From: Phycisphaerales bacterium UBA5793
Lineage (GTDB): Bacteria > Planctomycetota > Phycisphaerae > Phycisphaerales > UBA5793
Length of the DNA stretch: 64,000 nt
Direction: 5' to 3'
NCBI GenBank assembly: GCA_002418285.1
Contig: DIDT01000035.1
Coordinates: forward strand, 59,850 to 123,849
Shown piece by piece: positions 42,994 to 51,473 of the stretch. The notes under the pieces were generated by a model, which ran no database searches, was not told the DNA's origin, and saw only the letters and a list, made by a program, of their open reading frames with translations. Within the stretch, counting starts at the first letter, position 1; every line of letters starts with the position of its first letter. A program made the translations under genes and the position numbers.

Positions 42994-44400
42994 TTACGGC
43001 TGGTCGGGCGTTGAGCCCTCATGATGCCAATCAACGCCGAGGCGGCGCGGCCAGTAATCGTCGGGCGGCGGCGCACTCGCATCTCCATTGGGGCGAATGT
43101 GGCTGTAAATGCCCTCTTTTTCCTTGTCATACGCGACCCGGCCGTTCACGACCGTCCAACGCGCCAGCGTCATGTAGTGCAGCAGATCCCCGTCCGTGAT
43201 GACGAAATCCGCATCCTTGCCGATCTCGATCGAGCCGACCCGATCGTCAATGCCGAGGATGCGCGCCGCATCGATGGTCACCGTTCGCACAGCGTCGACA
43301 TTGCTCATCCCGCCGCGCACCGCAAACGCCGCCTCGAGCGCCAGGTGCAGCAGGTCGCGCCCCGCCAGACCACCGAGGCTGATGGCGTACCCCGGACCGA
43401 ACAGGCTGCCCACCGGAGTGATCGCCACCCGCACGCCGTGATCGTGCAGAATGCGGGCATTCTCAATCGTCGAACCCGTGGGCCGATTGAACTGGTGGTT
43501 CTCATCGATCCTTTGTCGCGGCGTGATGATCGCCGCCATCCCGGCCTGCGAAATGCGCGGCGCCACCGTCCACGCCTCATACGCCCCGCGCACGACAAAC
43601 TTGATCCCATACGTGTCCGCCAGCTCGCAATACTGCAGCAGTTCATGCGTGTCATTCGCGTCCACCAGCGCAGCAGCCTCATGCTTGAGCAGCTTGAGAT
43701 AAGAGGCATACGGCCCGCGGATCCACTTGTCATCCGGCGCCTTCGCCTCAGGGTCGTTTCGCTTTTCCTCCTCAAAGGCCGCCACATCGCGCAGATACTG
43801 GCGCACGCGATCAAGACCTTCGCGGACCCGCCGTTTGCCGCCCGGATCGCTCGACGAGTACGAAAGCGATTCGAAGAGATTGCGCTTGACGATCATGTCA
43901 TCCAGCGTGCCGTAGGTGAGCTTGGCCGCGGTGTCGCCAGTCACCGCCGTGGTAATCCCCGCTGCCAGTGCCAGCGACATGTTGAACGAATAGACATCCG
44001 TCCCGTCTTCCGGGCTGCCGCCGCCATGAATGCCGCTGGACCGCACTGCAACGAGTCCGGGGTACACCTGCAGGCCACCGACATCGAGCGTCTCAGCGTC
44101 CTCAGGAATCTCAATGTTCTTACCAACTTGAAAGATCTTCCCGTTTCGACAGAGAATGGTCACCCCATCGAGCACCGGACCCGAGACCGTATGCACCACG
44201 CCGTTGATTACGGCAAACCAATGGTCCTCTTCCACCTTCTTCTCTTCGGCCGGTGGCGTGGGCGGAGCCTCCTGCTGTGGCGGGGGAGGCTGCTCGCCTC
44301 GTCGCGGACGGCGAGGCTGACCGATTGCCGGCATCGCCGTAATGCCGATGAGCATCGCGACCGACGCCGTCCGTAGCCAGTTCGTCGTAGCCACTCTCAT
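42994..44400 (-). CDS. Exported amidohydrolase-fold protein AH8, metal motif lost
   Basis: A 468-residue exported protein with signal peptide (cleavage near PAIGQ) and a Pro/Arg-rich stretch at residues 29-50. The amidohydrolase frame is clear: the beta-sandwich start (ITIL-type strand, GKIFQVGKN), PGLVAVRSSG where active members have PGxxDxHxH, and the C-terminal VGSIEIGKDADFVITDGD. Neither His of HxH is present, and the usual Asp at the end of strand 8 is not apparent (AITPVGSLFGP). It is probably not a metal-dependent hydrolase of the standard type. Its ATG overlaps the AH7 stop (ATGA). Confidence 0.87.
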   Translation of the reverse strand: MRVATTNWLRTASVAMLIGITAMPAIGQPRRPRRGEQPPPPQQEAPPTPPAEEKKVEEDHWFAVINGVVHTVSGPVLDGVTILCRNGKIFQVGKNIEIPEDAETLDVGGLQVYPGLVAVRSSGIHGGGSPEDGTDVYSFNMSLALAAGITTAVTGDTAAKLTYGTLDDMIVKRNLFESLSYSSSDPGGKRRVREGLDRVRQYLRDVAAFEEEKRNDPEAKAPDDKWIRGPYASYLKLLKHEAAALVDANDTHELLQYCELADTYGIKFVVRGAYEAWTVAPRISQAGMAAIITPRQRIDENHQFNRPTGSTIENARILHDHGVRVAITPVGSLFGPGYAISLGGLAGRDLLHLALEAAFAVRGGMSNVDAVRTVTIDAARILGIDDRVGSIEIGKDADFVITDGDLLHYMTLARWTVVNGRVAYDKEKEGIYSHIRPNGDASAPPPDDYWPRRLGVDWHHEGSTPDQP

Positions 44401-45779
44401 CGACTCGCCTGCCTTTCCGGATTCTCCCAAACGACTTCGCCGGCGATCATCATCCGTTGGACTCCCGCTGTCAGGTCGAGCACATCGCCGTCCAGGAAGA
44501 TGAGGTCTGCGGTCTTGCCCTTTTCGATCGAGCCGAACTGCTTGTCCATGCCGATCAGTTTCCACGGGTTGAGCGTGATCGCCCTGATGGCGTCCTCGCG
44601 ACGCAGTCCGGCGCGAACCTGGTCCGCCAGTCGCGTGCGATATTGCTCCAGCTCAAATGTGCTGTCCGACCCGGGCGTCAGGGCAACTTCACAGCCAGCC
44701 TCGATGAACTGCGCCACCGGGTTGTTGCGATTCACGGTCTGAGGGAATCGACCGATCAACCCGTGCGTCAGAATGAACGCTTTCTGCTCGCCCAGTTGCT
44801 TGGCGACGTAGTGAAAGTCGGAGGAAACGCCCAGCCGCAGGTAGTAGTTGTGCGCCAGTTCTTCGTGGTCTTCGAGCACTTCTTCGGCGTGGAGATAGTC
44901 CGAAGCGCCGCTGAGCACGATGAGCGCCTTCACGCCCGCCTTCTTCTGAATCAGATCAACAATCGGCTGATGCGCCGGATCGATCTTGGGCGGCTCAAAC
45001 TCCTTGGGCTTCTCATCCTTCGGTGCCTCGCCATTGCCGTCGGCTGGCTTGGGTTCGGCCGGCTTCTGCTCCCCCTCCTTGCCGTTGGCTTTGTCCTGCT
45101 CGGCTTTCTTCTTCGCCTCTTCAGCTTCCTTCTTCTGCTTTTCGTCCCAGTCCTTGCGAGCCTTCTCCACCTTGTCGATCTCGGTCTGCGCCTTGTTGAT
45201 GGCGCCGCGCCACACGCCCTTGTCGCTGGATGGATTGGTCATCCACACCAGCAGGTAGTTCTCTGCGTCAAGGAGACGCTCCTCCGTCGGCCCGGCCGTG
45301 CGGTAGATGCTTGCCACGCCCGGAATGCCTCCACCAGCCGGACACCACGCCACGGCGGTGTACCCGTTGCTCAAAAGCGGCTCAAAGTCGATCTCGTCGA
45401 GAATCACGCCTTCATCGCCTTTGTTATCGCCGTGCACTCCGCTGCGGTTGTAGTTCGCCAGCCCATAGCGAGTGAACGCGTTGAGCAGCCCCGGCATCAC
45501 CGTTTCATTCGGCGCATCGATGATGGTTGCCCCGGCCGGATACTCGAGCCGCTTGCCGACCAGTTCGATCTTGCCGTCGCGAATGACGATCTCGCCATTC
45601 TCGATGTCTTCGCCCGTCACGGTGATGACGTGGCCGGCCTTGACCACCACGATCTTCTCCTCAGCGCTCTGGGCCATGGCATCGCTCGACGAGAACACGC
45701 ACGTCGCGGCGACCGTCACGCCAAGCGTCAGGCCGGCCAGAGAACGGGGCATTGGAATCTTCAGTACGTTGGGAATCAC
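44397..45779 (-). CDS. Exported amidohydrolase-fold protein AH7 with Lys/Glu-rich insert, metal motif lost
   Basis: A 460-residue protein with signal peptide (cleavage near DAMAQ). The HxH position reads PGLLNAFTRYG, so both histidines are missing; an Asp survives near strand 8 (LTPGSDST). The C-terminal FGSIEKGKTADLIFLDGD is typical of the superfamily. Residues about 196-268 are an extremely charged Lys/Glu/Ala/Pro linker, including KKKAEQDKANGKEGEQK, in the middle of the barrel. GTG at 45779 has GGAG 7 bp upstream and was preferred to TTG 45791; an ATG at 45752 is also possible. 12 bp after AH6. Confidence 0.85.
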   Translation of the reverse strand: MIPNVLKIPMPRSLAGLTLGVTVAATCVFSSSDAMAQSAEEKIVVVKAGHVITVTGEDIENGEIVIRDGKIELVGKRLEYPAGATIIDAPNETVMPGLLNAFTRYGLANYNRSGVHGDNKGDEGVILDEIDFEPLLSNGYTAVAWCPAGGGIPGVASIYRTAGPTEERLLDAENYLLVWMTNPSSDKGVWRGAINKAQTEIDKVEKARKDWDEKQKKEAEEAKKKAEQDKANGKEGEQKPAEPKPADGNGEAPKDEKPKEFEPPKIDPAHQPIVDLIQKKAGVKALIVLSGASDYLHAEEVLEDHEELAHNYYLRLGVSSDFHYVAKQLGEQKAFILTHGLIGRFPQTVNRNNPVAQFIEAGCEVALTPGSDSTFELEQYRTRLADQVRAGLRREDAIRAITLNPWKLIGMDKQFGSIEKGKTADLIFLDGDVLDLTAGVQRMMIAGEVVWENPERQASR

Positions 45780-45791
45780 GAATCGCTCCAA

Positions 45792-47063
45792 TCAGAATCG
45801 TCGCATCTCTTCGCGAACGTCGCGCACGATCTTTCCATCAATGACCGTCATCCAGCACACCGATCGCGGATCGATCGGATCGCCTGACCAGATGGCGAAG
45901 TCGGCATCCATGCCCGGCTTCAGTGATCCGACTCGATCTTCCAGCGCCAGCGCTTCAGCGCCGATGCGCGTCAGGCCGCGAATCGCCTCGTAGGTGCCCC
46001 AGCCGTAATAGCACGCCATGGCCGCCTGGTAGGTCAGCTCTTCCTGCGGAATCACCGGCGAGTCCGTGTTGATGCCGAGTTTGGGAATCCCCGCCTGCCA
46101 CCACCGCGCCGCGTTGCCGAAGATCTTGCGCTGTGTGCCGTCAAAGTAGAGTTGGCGCGGCCCGTTAATGGTGATGACGTCCTGCCCCTCGATCACCAGA
46201 GGCGCCGTCTTGTACCCGTCGAACGTGCTGTGATCGAGAACCGTGCGAATGCCGAACTGGTTGTGCACCAACTGGAGCGTCATCATGACGACCTGGTACT
46301 GCTGCGTATGCACCGACGCCATGAAGTTCTGGCGAAACAGATCGCGGAACGCGTCGTACGTCGCGCTGAAAACCGGCTTCTCCTTGATCTTGCCCGATTC
46401 ATACGCCGTCATCGCGTCGTGGTAATCCTTGGCCTCCTGCAGCGTCTGCCGCAGGTTGTAGTTCATGAACGATCGCCCCACCCGGAACCAGTACCGCTCC
46501 GGGTTGCCGGCCTGCGCGATCTTGATCGACGCGGGAAACTTGATGACAAGGTCTTCGACGAGCCCGTCGGCGAATTTCACCGCCGTGCCCAAGCCGCTCA
46601 TGTTCGTGCCGCTGCCCGAAATGAGCAGCGCCGTCGTCACCCCGCCGGCCCGAGCCGACTTGAAGTTCTCCGTCCCGGGGTTGACCGATTCGAGCGTGCG
46701 CAGATCCGGATTCGTCAGATACACATAGTCGTGCAGGTCCGTCGAGGCGCCCGCTTCGTGGCAGTGCAATTCGACGAAGCCCGGAACCAGCCAGCACTGC
46801 GGCATCTCGATGATCTCGGCGCCCTCGGGGATCGTCACCTGAGACGCCTTGCCGACCTGCTGCACCTTGCCGTCTTTGACCAGCAGCACAGCGTTGTTGA
46901 TCACGTCATCACGGTCGTCCATGGTGATGACCTTGCCGACTCGATACGCGGTCACGCTGTTCGCCGCATCTTTCTGCGCCAGCACACCCGTCGCTGACGC
47001 CGCCAGCACTGCAGCGGCGACCAACCAGCGGCGAGATGACACAAAGGAACTCAAACACATCAT
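45792..47063 (-). CDS. Exported amidohydrolase AH6, the only cluster member with intact HxH metal motif
   Basis: A 423-residue exported protein (signal peptide cleaved near GVLAQ). It keeps the metallo-dependent amidohydrolase ligands: His100 and His102 in VPGFVELHCHEAG, His252 (ASVHTQQ), His278 (VLDHSTF) and Asp334 (GINTDSPV), and ends with VGSLKPGMDADFAIWSGDP. The set is that of imidazolonepropionase/prolidase-like members, so it may hydrolyse a cyclic amide, dipeptide or similar substrate in the periplasm; the exact one cannot be read. AGGAGG lies 7 bp before the ATG, an unusually strong site within the cluster, and the start overlaps the AH5 stop (ATGATGA). Confidence 0.9.
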   Translation of the reverse strand: MMCLSSFVSSRRWLVAAAVLAASATGVLAQKDAANSVTAYRVGKVITMDDRDDVINNAVLLVKDGKVQQVGKASQVTIPEGAEIIEMPQCWLVPGFVELHCHEAGASTDLHDYVYLTNPDLRTLESVNPGTENFKSARAGGVTTALLISGSGTNMSGLGTAVKFADGLVEDLVIKFPASIKIAQAGNPERYWFRVGRSFMNYNLRQTLQEAKDYHDAMTAYESGKIKEKPVFSATYDAFRDLFRQNFMASVHTQQYQVVMMTLQLVHNQFGIRTVLDHSTFDGYKTAPLVIEGQDVITINGPRQLYFDGTQRKIFGNAARWWQAGIPKLGINTDSPVIPQEELTYQAAMACYYGWGTYEAIRGLTRIGAEALALEDRVGSLKPGMDADFAIWSGDPIDPRSVCWMTVIDGKIVRDVREEMRRF

Positions 47064-49864
47064 GGTGATACCTCCTGCCCGTTGATGAACACGCGCTCCA
47101 CGCGGCTCGCGGCGTCAAACGGGTGGCCGGAGTAAATAACGAGATCGCCATCCTTGCCCGGCTCGATCGACCCGACGCGATCGTCAATACGGTACATCCT
47201 CGCCGCGCCGATGGTCATGGCTTCGAGCACGTCTTCTGCTGACATGCCGCGCTCGACCGCGTACAGACCAACGGTCGGCAGCGAGCGGGCACCGTCTTCG
47301 GCGTTGCTCTGGAACGCCACGGCGATTCCGTTTCGTCGCAGGTCATCACCCTGCAGATAAGGCTTGCGCTTCTCGGTTCGCATGACGCTGGTGGGTAACA
47401 CGACCCCGGCCTTGCCTGCCTTGATCTTGTCGATCGCCAGCCGAGCGTCATCCGCACCGAGGAAGACAATGTGCTCGATCTTGTACTGATCGCTCAGCAC
47501 CGCCAGCACGGCCTCGATCTCCGCTGCTGAACCAGCCGAGACCACCGCGGGAATCTTGCCGGTGAGCAGCGAGCGAATCGGCTCCAGCGCGTCATCAACC
47601 GTGGGGGGAAGCGGGCGGCCGTCCTCGCCAGTCGTACGGCGCTTCGTGCGCGTCACCTTGAACTGCGTGCTCTCCTTGTCGATACGGCGCATATCGATAT
47701 CGACCTGGATCATGCCGCGCAAACCGGCGGTCCCCTTGATGTGGTCTGTCTCGATGATCTCGCCTTCCCAGAACGGCGGGGCCGGAAGATCGACCGGCGC
47801 GTTGATCTCAACGGTACCCGCGACCTTCTTACCGTTGAGCGTACCGGTGATGCGATGTTCCAGCTCCGTCGCTTCCGGCGGATCCGTCAGCCGACCCTCG
47901 ATCTGATTGCCAGTGAGATTCAACGCCACCTTCCCGTCAACCGGTTCGGGAATGGGCCCACCCGAAGCCCGAACGGACCACGTTCCCGTAATGGGATCTT
48001 CCTCGGGTTTCTTCTCCGGCTCTTCGACGACTTCCGGCTTGGCGACCGGCTCGAGCTTGCCCTCGGCCTTTTTCTTCTCCCACTCGGCAAGGTCCTTTTC
48101 GTACTTCTCCCACTTCTCAAGATACTTCTTGCCGGCGTCGAGCGGCTGCTTGAGCGCGCCCTCGATCGATTGCGGATCGTTGCCCCGCACATCAAACGCG
48201 ACGGCGGCGGTTGCATTGATCACGCGCTGTTCGCGCGTATTCCCAGCCGTCTTGACGGCCGTGATCTGCGAACCACGACTATGGAAGCGATACGGTGCCG
48301 CCAGCACCGTCGTAACCCCCGCTGCAGCGACGCGCTGCTCGGCCACCTCGGTCACGCCGTAGAGCGGCGCGAGCGAGAGATCCGGTCCCAGCGCCCCCGA
48401 ATCGCCTTCCAGTCCAAGATGTCCCAGTCCATCAATGAGCCCCGGCGCGATGAACGCATCCGGGCCGGCGTCGACAACCTGCGCATCCATCGGAACCGGC
48501 ACCCGCTTGCCGACGGACACGATACGTCCATCTTCGATGAGCACAGAGCCATCAGTCAGCCAGTTGTCGGGGCCAAGCCAGATTGTTCCGCCTCGCACAA
48601 CGAGCGAGTGGCGCGTGGGCATCTGGAATGCGCTGCGCCCGCCAACGTAGACTCGCTGCACGTGCGTCGTCGTGTCAAGCGGATTTCCCGTCAGCACCAG
48701 CAGATCGGCATCGTGCCCGGGTTCGATCGAACCGACACGATCGCCCACGCCGAGCAATTCGGCCGGTATGCGCGTGATCGCCTCGAGCACCGTCCTCTCA
48801 CTCAGGCCCGAACGCCGCGCCATCGCAGCCGCAAGCCGAAGATCGGCCACTGAACCGCCGTTGTCCATCGCCAGCGCGAGCCGTACCCCTTCGAGCGCCG
48901 ACAGATCGTCGACATCGGGAACCAACGAACCAGGATCGGAACCGACGTCTCCCGCCGGCGAGTGGAACGCGGTGTCGATCGTGTAGACCAGCGGCACGCC
49001 GGATGAACGCAGGTCATCGGCAACTTTCGATGCTTCGAATCCGCCGACGAGGTACCCCGAGCGCCCGTTGGATGCAAGGAACCCAATCGCGCCGACAATG
49101 TCTCCAGCCTTCTGTGCCTGCACGCGCACGGCGTGCTTGTCGGCCCACAGCCGCCCGAGAATCTCGCTCTGGTAGTTGTACGCCGCTCCGCGCTGGCGCG
49201 GCGTAACGGCGTCCGCAATCGCTTCGCGCAGCGCGAGATACTGGTCGATGCGCGATGCGGGTCGCTGCCGACGCGCCGGCTCGATGGCGTTGTCCGGCGA
49301 GGGCTTGGTCAGGAACTCGACGATGTTGGGTGGATTGAAAACCGATTCGCCAAGCGTGATCGTCAGATCGCTCGAATCGCGCAAGACACGCGACGCCGCC
49401 GGCCCCGCCAGCCGCACCACACCGCCCTGCCCGCTCACGAGTCGATGCCAGCCCGGCGAGAGGTGCACGGTGGTCACCCCGCCGGAAAGCACCGGCCGGA
49501 AATCGCCGTACACGTTGAATGAATCAACAGCGCGATAGCCGGGTCCGATCGATTCATCGCCACTGTGCGAGCCGACGAGATCCGACGAAGCCGCCACAAA
49601 ACCCGGTGTGATCGTCGCATCGGGCAGATGCGTCACGGGCACATCCATCGGGATGTCAATCGATGAGCCCGGACCAACCGCGGCGATCTTGCCATCGACG
49701 ATGAGTATCACCCCATCCTCGATCACCCAGTCCATGTCCGGCGCCACCGGCATGATCCGGCCGGCGCGAATCGCGAACGTCGGACCATCCGCCCGCGTCA
49801 CCGGCGAAACCACGCACAGCAGAACCGCCGCAAGCAGGAGCGGCAGCAAGCGCAAAGGGTTCAT
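47060..49864 (-). CDS. Double-module exported amidohydrolase-fold protein AH5 with inserted beta domain
   Basis: A 934-residue protein with signal peptide. It contains two amidohydrolase modules: residues about 25-415 (ending VGSIEPGHDADLLVLTGNP) and about 420-934 (ending VGSIEPGKDGDLVIYSGHP). The first module has TPGFVAASSDL and the second APGLIDGLGHLG at the HxH position; neither keeps the pair. The second module is interrupted by a Lys/Glu coiled linker at about 576-623 and a separate beta-rich domain at about 625-738 (GTWSVRASGG, NQIEGRLT, ITGTLNGKKVAGTVEI), similar to a lipocalin-like or DUF-type sandwich. It looks like an in-frame fusion of two paralogues. The start overlaps the AH4 stop. 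Confidence 0.87.
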   Translation of the reverse strand: MNPLRLLPLLLAAVLLCVVSPVTRADGPTFAIRAGRIMPVAPDMDWVIEDGVILIVDGKIAAVGPGSSIDIPMDVPVTHLPDATITPGFVAASSDLVGSHSGDESIGPGYRAVDSFNVYGDFRPVLSGGVTTVHLSPGWHRLVSGQGGVVRLAGPAASRVLRDSSDLTITLGESVFNPPNIVEFLTKPSPDNAIEPARRQRPASRIDQYLALREAIADAVTPRQRGAAYNYQSEILGRLWADKHAVRVQAQKAGDIVGAIGFLASNGRSGYLVGGFEASKVADDLRSSGVPLVYTIDTAFHSPAGDVGSDPGSLVPDVDDLSALEGVRLALAMDNGGSVADLRLAAAMARRSGLSERTVLEAITRIPAELLGVGDRVGSIEPGHDADLLVLTGNPLDTTTHVQRVYVGGRSAFQMPTRHSLVVRGGTIWLGPDNWLTDGSVLIEDGRIVSVGKRVPVPMDAQVVDAGPDAFIAPGLIDGLGHLGLEGDSGALGPDLSLAPLYGVTEVAEQRVAAAGVTTVLAAPYRFHSRGSQITAVKTAGNTREQRVINATAAVAFDVRGNDPQSIEGALKQPLDAGKKYLEKWEKYEKDLAEWEKKKAEGKLEPVAKPEVVEEPEKKPEEDPITGTWSVRASGGPIPEPVDGKVALNLTGNQIEGRLTDPPEATELEHRITGTLNGKKVAGTVEINAPVDLPAPPFWEGEIIETDHIKGTAGLRGMIQVDIDMRRIDKESTQFKVTRTKRRTTGEDGRPLPPTVDDALEPIRSLLTGKIPAVVSAGSAAEIEAVLAVLSDQYKIEHIVFLGADDARLAIDKIKAGKAGVVLPTSVMRTEKRKPYLQGDDLRRNGIAVAFQSNAEDGARSLPTVGLYAVERGMSAEDVLEAMTIGAARMYRIDDRVGSIEPGKDGDLVIYSGHPFDAASRVERVFINGQEVSP

Positions 49865-51378
49865 TGACCATCTCCCCGTCGCGGACGTGCGCGGCCACTC
49901 TCAGCGGGCTTCTCGCTCCCACCTTCCGCAGGCTTGGCATTGTCACCTTCGGCAGGTTTGGGAGCCGCGTCACCTTCCTTTGGAGCCGCCTTCTCTTCGT
50001 CCTTCTTCTTCGCCGCTTCTTCCGCAGCCTTCTTGGCTTCATCGACCTTGCGACCGACGTCTTCGAGCCGCAGGATCTCCGCGAGCCGCGGATCATCCTT
50101 GCGGTCGTACGCCAGGATGCCGTCGATGTAGACGTTCTCGACCCACGAGTTGAAGTCGAGCGGATCGCCGTTGTAGATCACGAGGTTGGCGACTTTGCCC
50201 GCCTCGATCGAACCGAGGCGATCGCCCATCCCCAGCATGGTGGCCGGGTTGAGCGTGATCGCTTCCAGCGCCGTCTGACGCGGGATGCCGTTGCGAACGC
50301 ACAGTGCCGCCTGGTATGTCAGGTATCGCTCGGCCATCGACGAATTCGGGTTGGGCTGCAGGGCAAACATCAGGCCCGCATCGTGAATCTTCTTGGGGAT
50401 GAAAGTCTCGGTGATCTCACCGCTGATCGGATCGCGCTCGCGGTAGAACAGATCCTCAGGCAACACGACCGGTCGGCCGGCCTTCTTGAGTTCGCCGATG
50501 GCCTTGAAGGTGTCATCGCCGATCAGCAGGATGGTGTGATCGAGGAAACCCTGCTCCGTCGCCAGCGCGATCGCTGGCGACACGTCCATTGGCGAGCCGA
50601 CATACACCCACGTGTCGAAGTCGCCGCGCTTCAGGCGAAGCAGATTGAGGTGCTTGTCGTCGTAGTCCGAGTCTTTCAGCATCGGTCTGCCACGTTTGGC
50701 TGCCTCCGCCGGACCGACGTCGACCTTCTTCTTCTCCTTCTCGAGCGACTCCTCGTACTTCGCCTCCGCGATCGAGTCGGTGTACTCCTCGAGTTCGCGG
50801 AACGTCTCGCGAAACGTCGCCATCTGCTGCATGCGGTCGTAGCCGTTGCGAGGCGAGACGCTCAGCTTGATCGCCGTGCCAAGATCCACCGTCATCTCGT
50901 CCGGAGTCAGCCCGATGGGCCGCACGACCCGGCTCATTCCGGCAATGACCGTGTTATTGCCCTGCATGACATGGATCGAAGTGATGCCGTCGCGCAGCGC
51001 GTCTTCGAAATACAGGCGCGATGGATCCATCGCGTCGCCGACATCGAGAAACGGCGCGACGGGCAGACTCTCGTTGGCAATGTCCAGCCCCCGCCACGAC
51101 TGCGGCTCAATAAGCCCGGGCATGATCACCTTGCCCCTGCAGTCGACTTCCATCGCGTCGAAGGGGACCTTCACATCGGTGCCCACGGCCGTGATCTTGC
51201 CGCGCTCGATGAGGATCGTCGCCCCGTCGAGCTCCGGCCCGACGACCGGAATCACTCGCGCGCCCGTCAGCGCGACCTTGGCGGGTGGTTCCGCCGCCCA
51301 TGCGCTGTGCCGGCCTGAAGAAAGAACACACGCCGCGACGGCCATCGCACCGATCAGGCCACAACGCATCGGTTTCAT
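49861..51378 (-). CDS. Exported amidohydrolase-fold protein AH4 with charged C-terminal tail
   Basis: A 505-residue protein with signal peptide (cleavage near SAWAA). The HxH position reads MPGLIEPQSWRGLD, without histidines, and the strand-8 Asp is absent. LGSIEAGKVANLVIYNGDP marks the end of the fold. Residues about 440-505 are a low-complexity Lys/Glu/Ala/Pro tail (for example KKAAEEAAKKKDEEKAAP) ending in Arg-rich RARPRRGDGQ. A second charged stretch interrupts the barrel near residue 200. ATG at 51378 was used; a TTG directly before it is possible. There is a 95-bp gap to AH3 upstream. Confidence 0.85.
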   Translation of the reverse strand: MKPMRCGLIGAMAVAACVLSSGRHSAWAAEPPAKVALTGARVIPVVGPELDGATILIERGKITAVGTDVKVPFDAMEVDCRGKVIMPGLIEPQSWRGLDIANESLPVAPFLDVGDAMDPSRLYFEDALRDGITSIHVMQGNNTVIAGMSRVVRPIGLTPDEMTVDLGTAIKLSVSPRNGYDRMQQMATFRETFRELEEYTDSIAEAKYEESLEKEKKKVDVGPAEAAKRGRPMLKDSDYDDKHLNLLRLKRGDFDTWVYVGSPMDVSPAIALATEQGFLDHTILLIGDDTFKAIGELKKAGRPVVLPEDLFYRERDPISGEITETFIPKKIHDAGLMFALQPNPNSSMAERYLTYQAALCVRNGIPRQTALEAITLNPATMLGMGDRLGSIEAGKVANLVIYNGDPLDFNSWVENVYIDGILAYDRKDDPRLAEILRLEDVGRKVDEAKKAAEEAAKKKDEEKAAPKEGDAAPKPAEGDNAKPAEGGSEKPAESGRARPRRGDGQ

Positions 51379-51473
51379 CAACTATCGCTCCCATCTTGCA
51401 GGATTCAGAACCATCACCCGTCGCGAGCCCCGCCGCGCCATCGCGACGCCGCGCCGCTCACATCCATCTCGCA

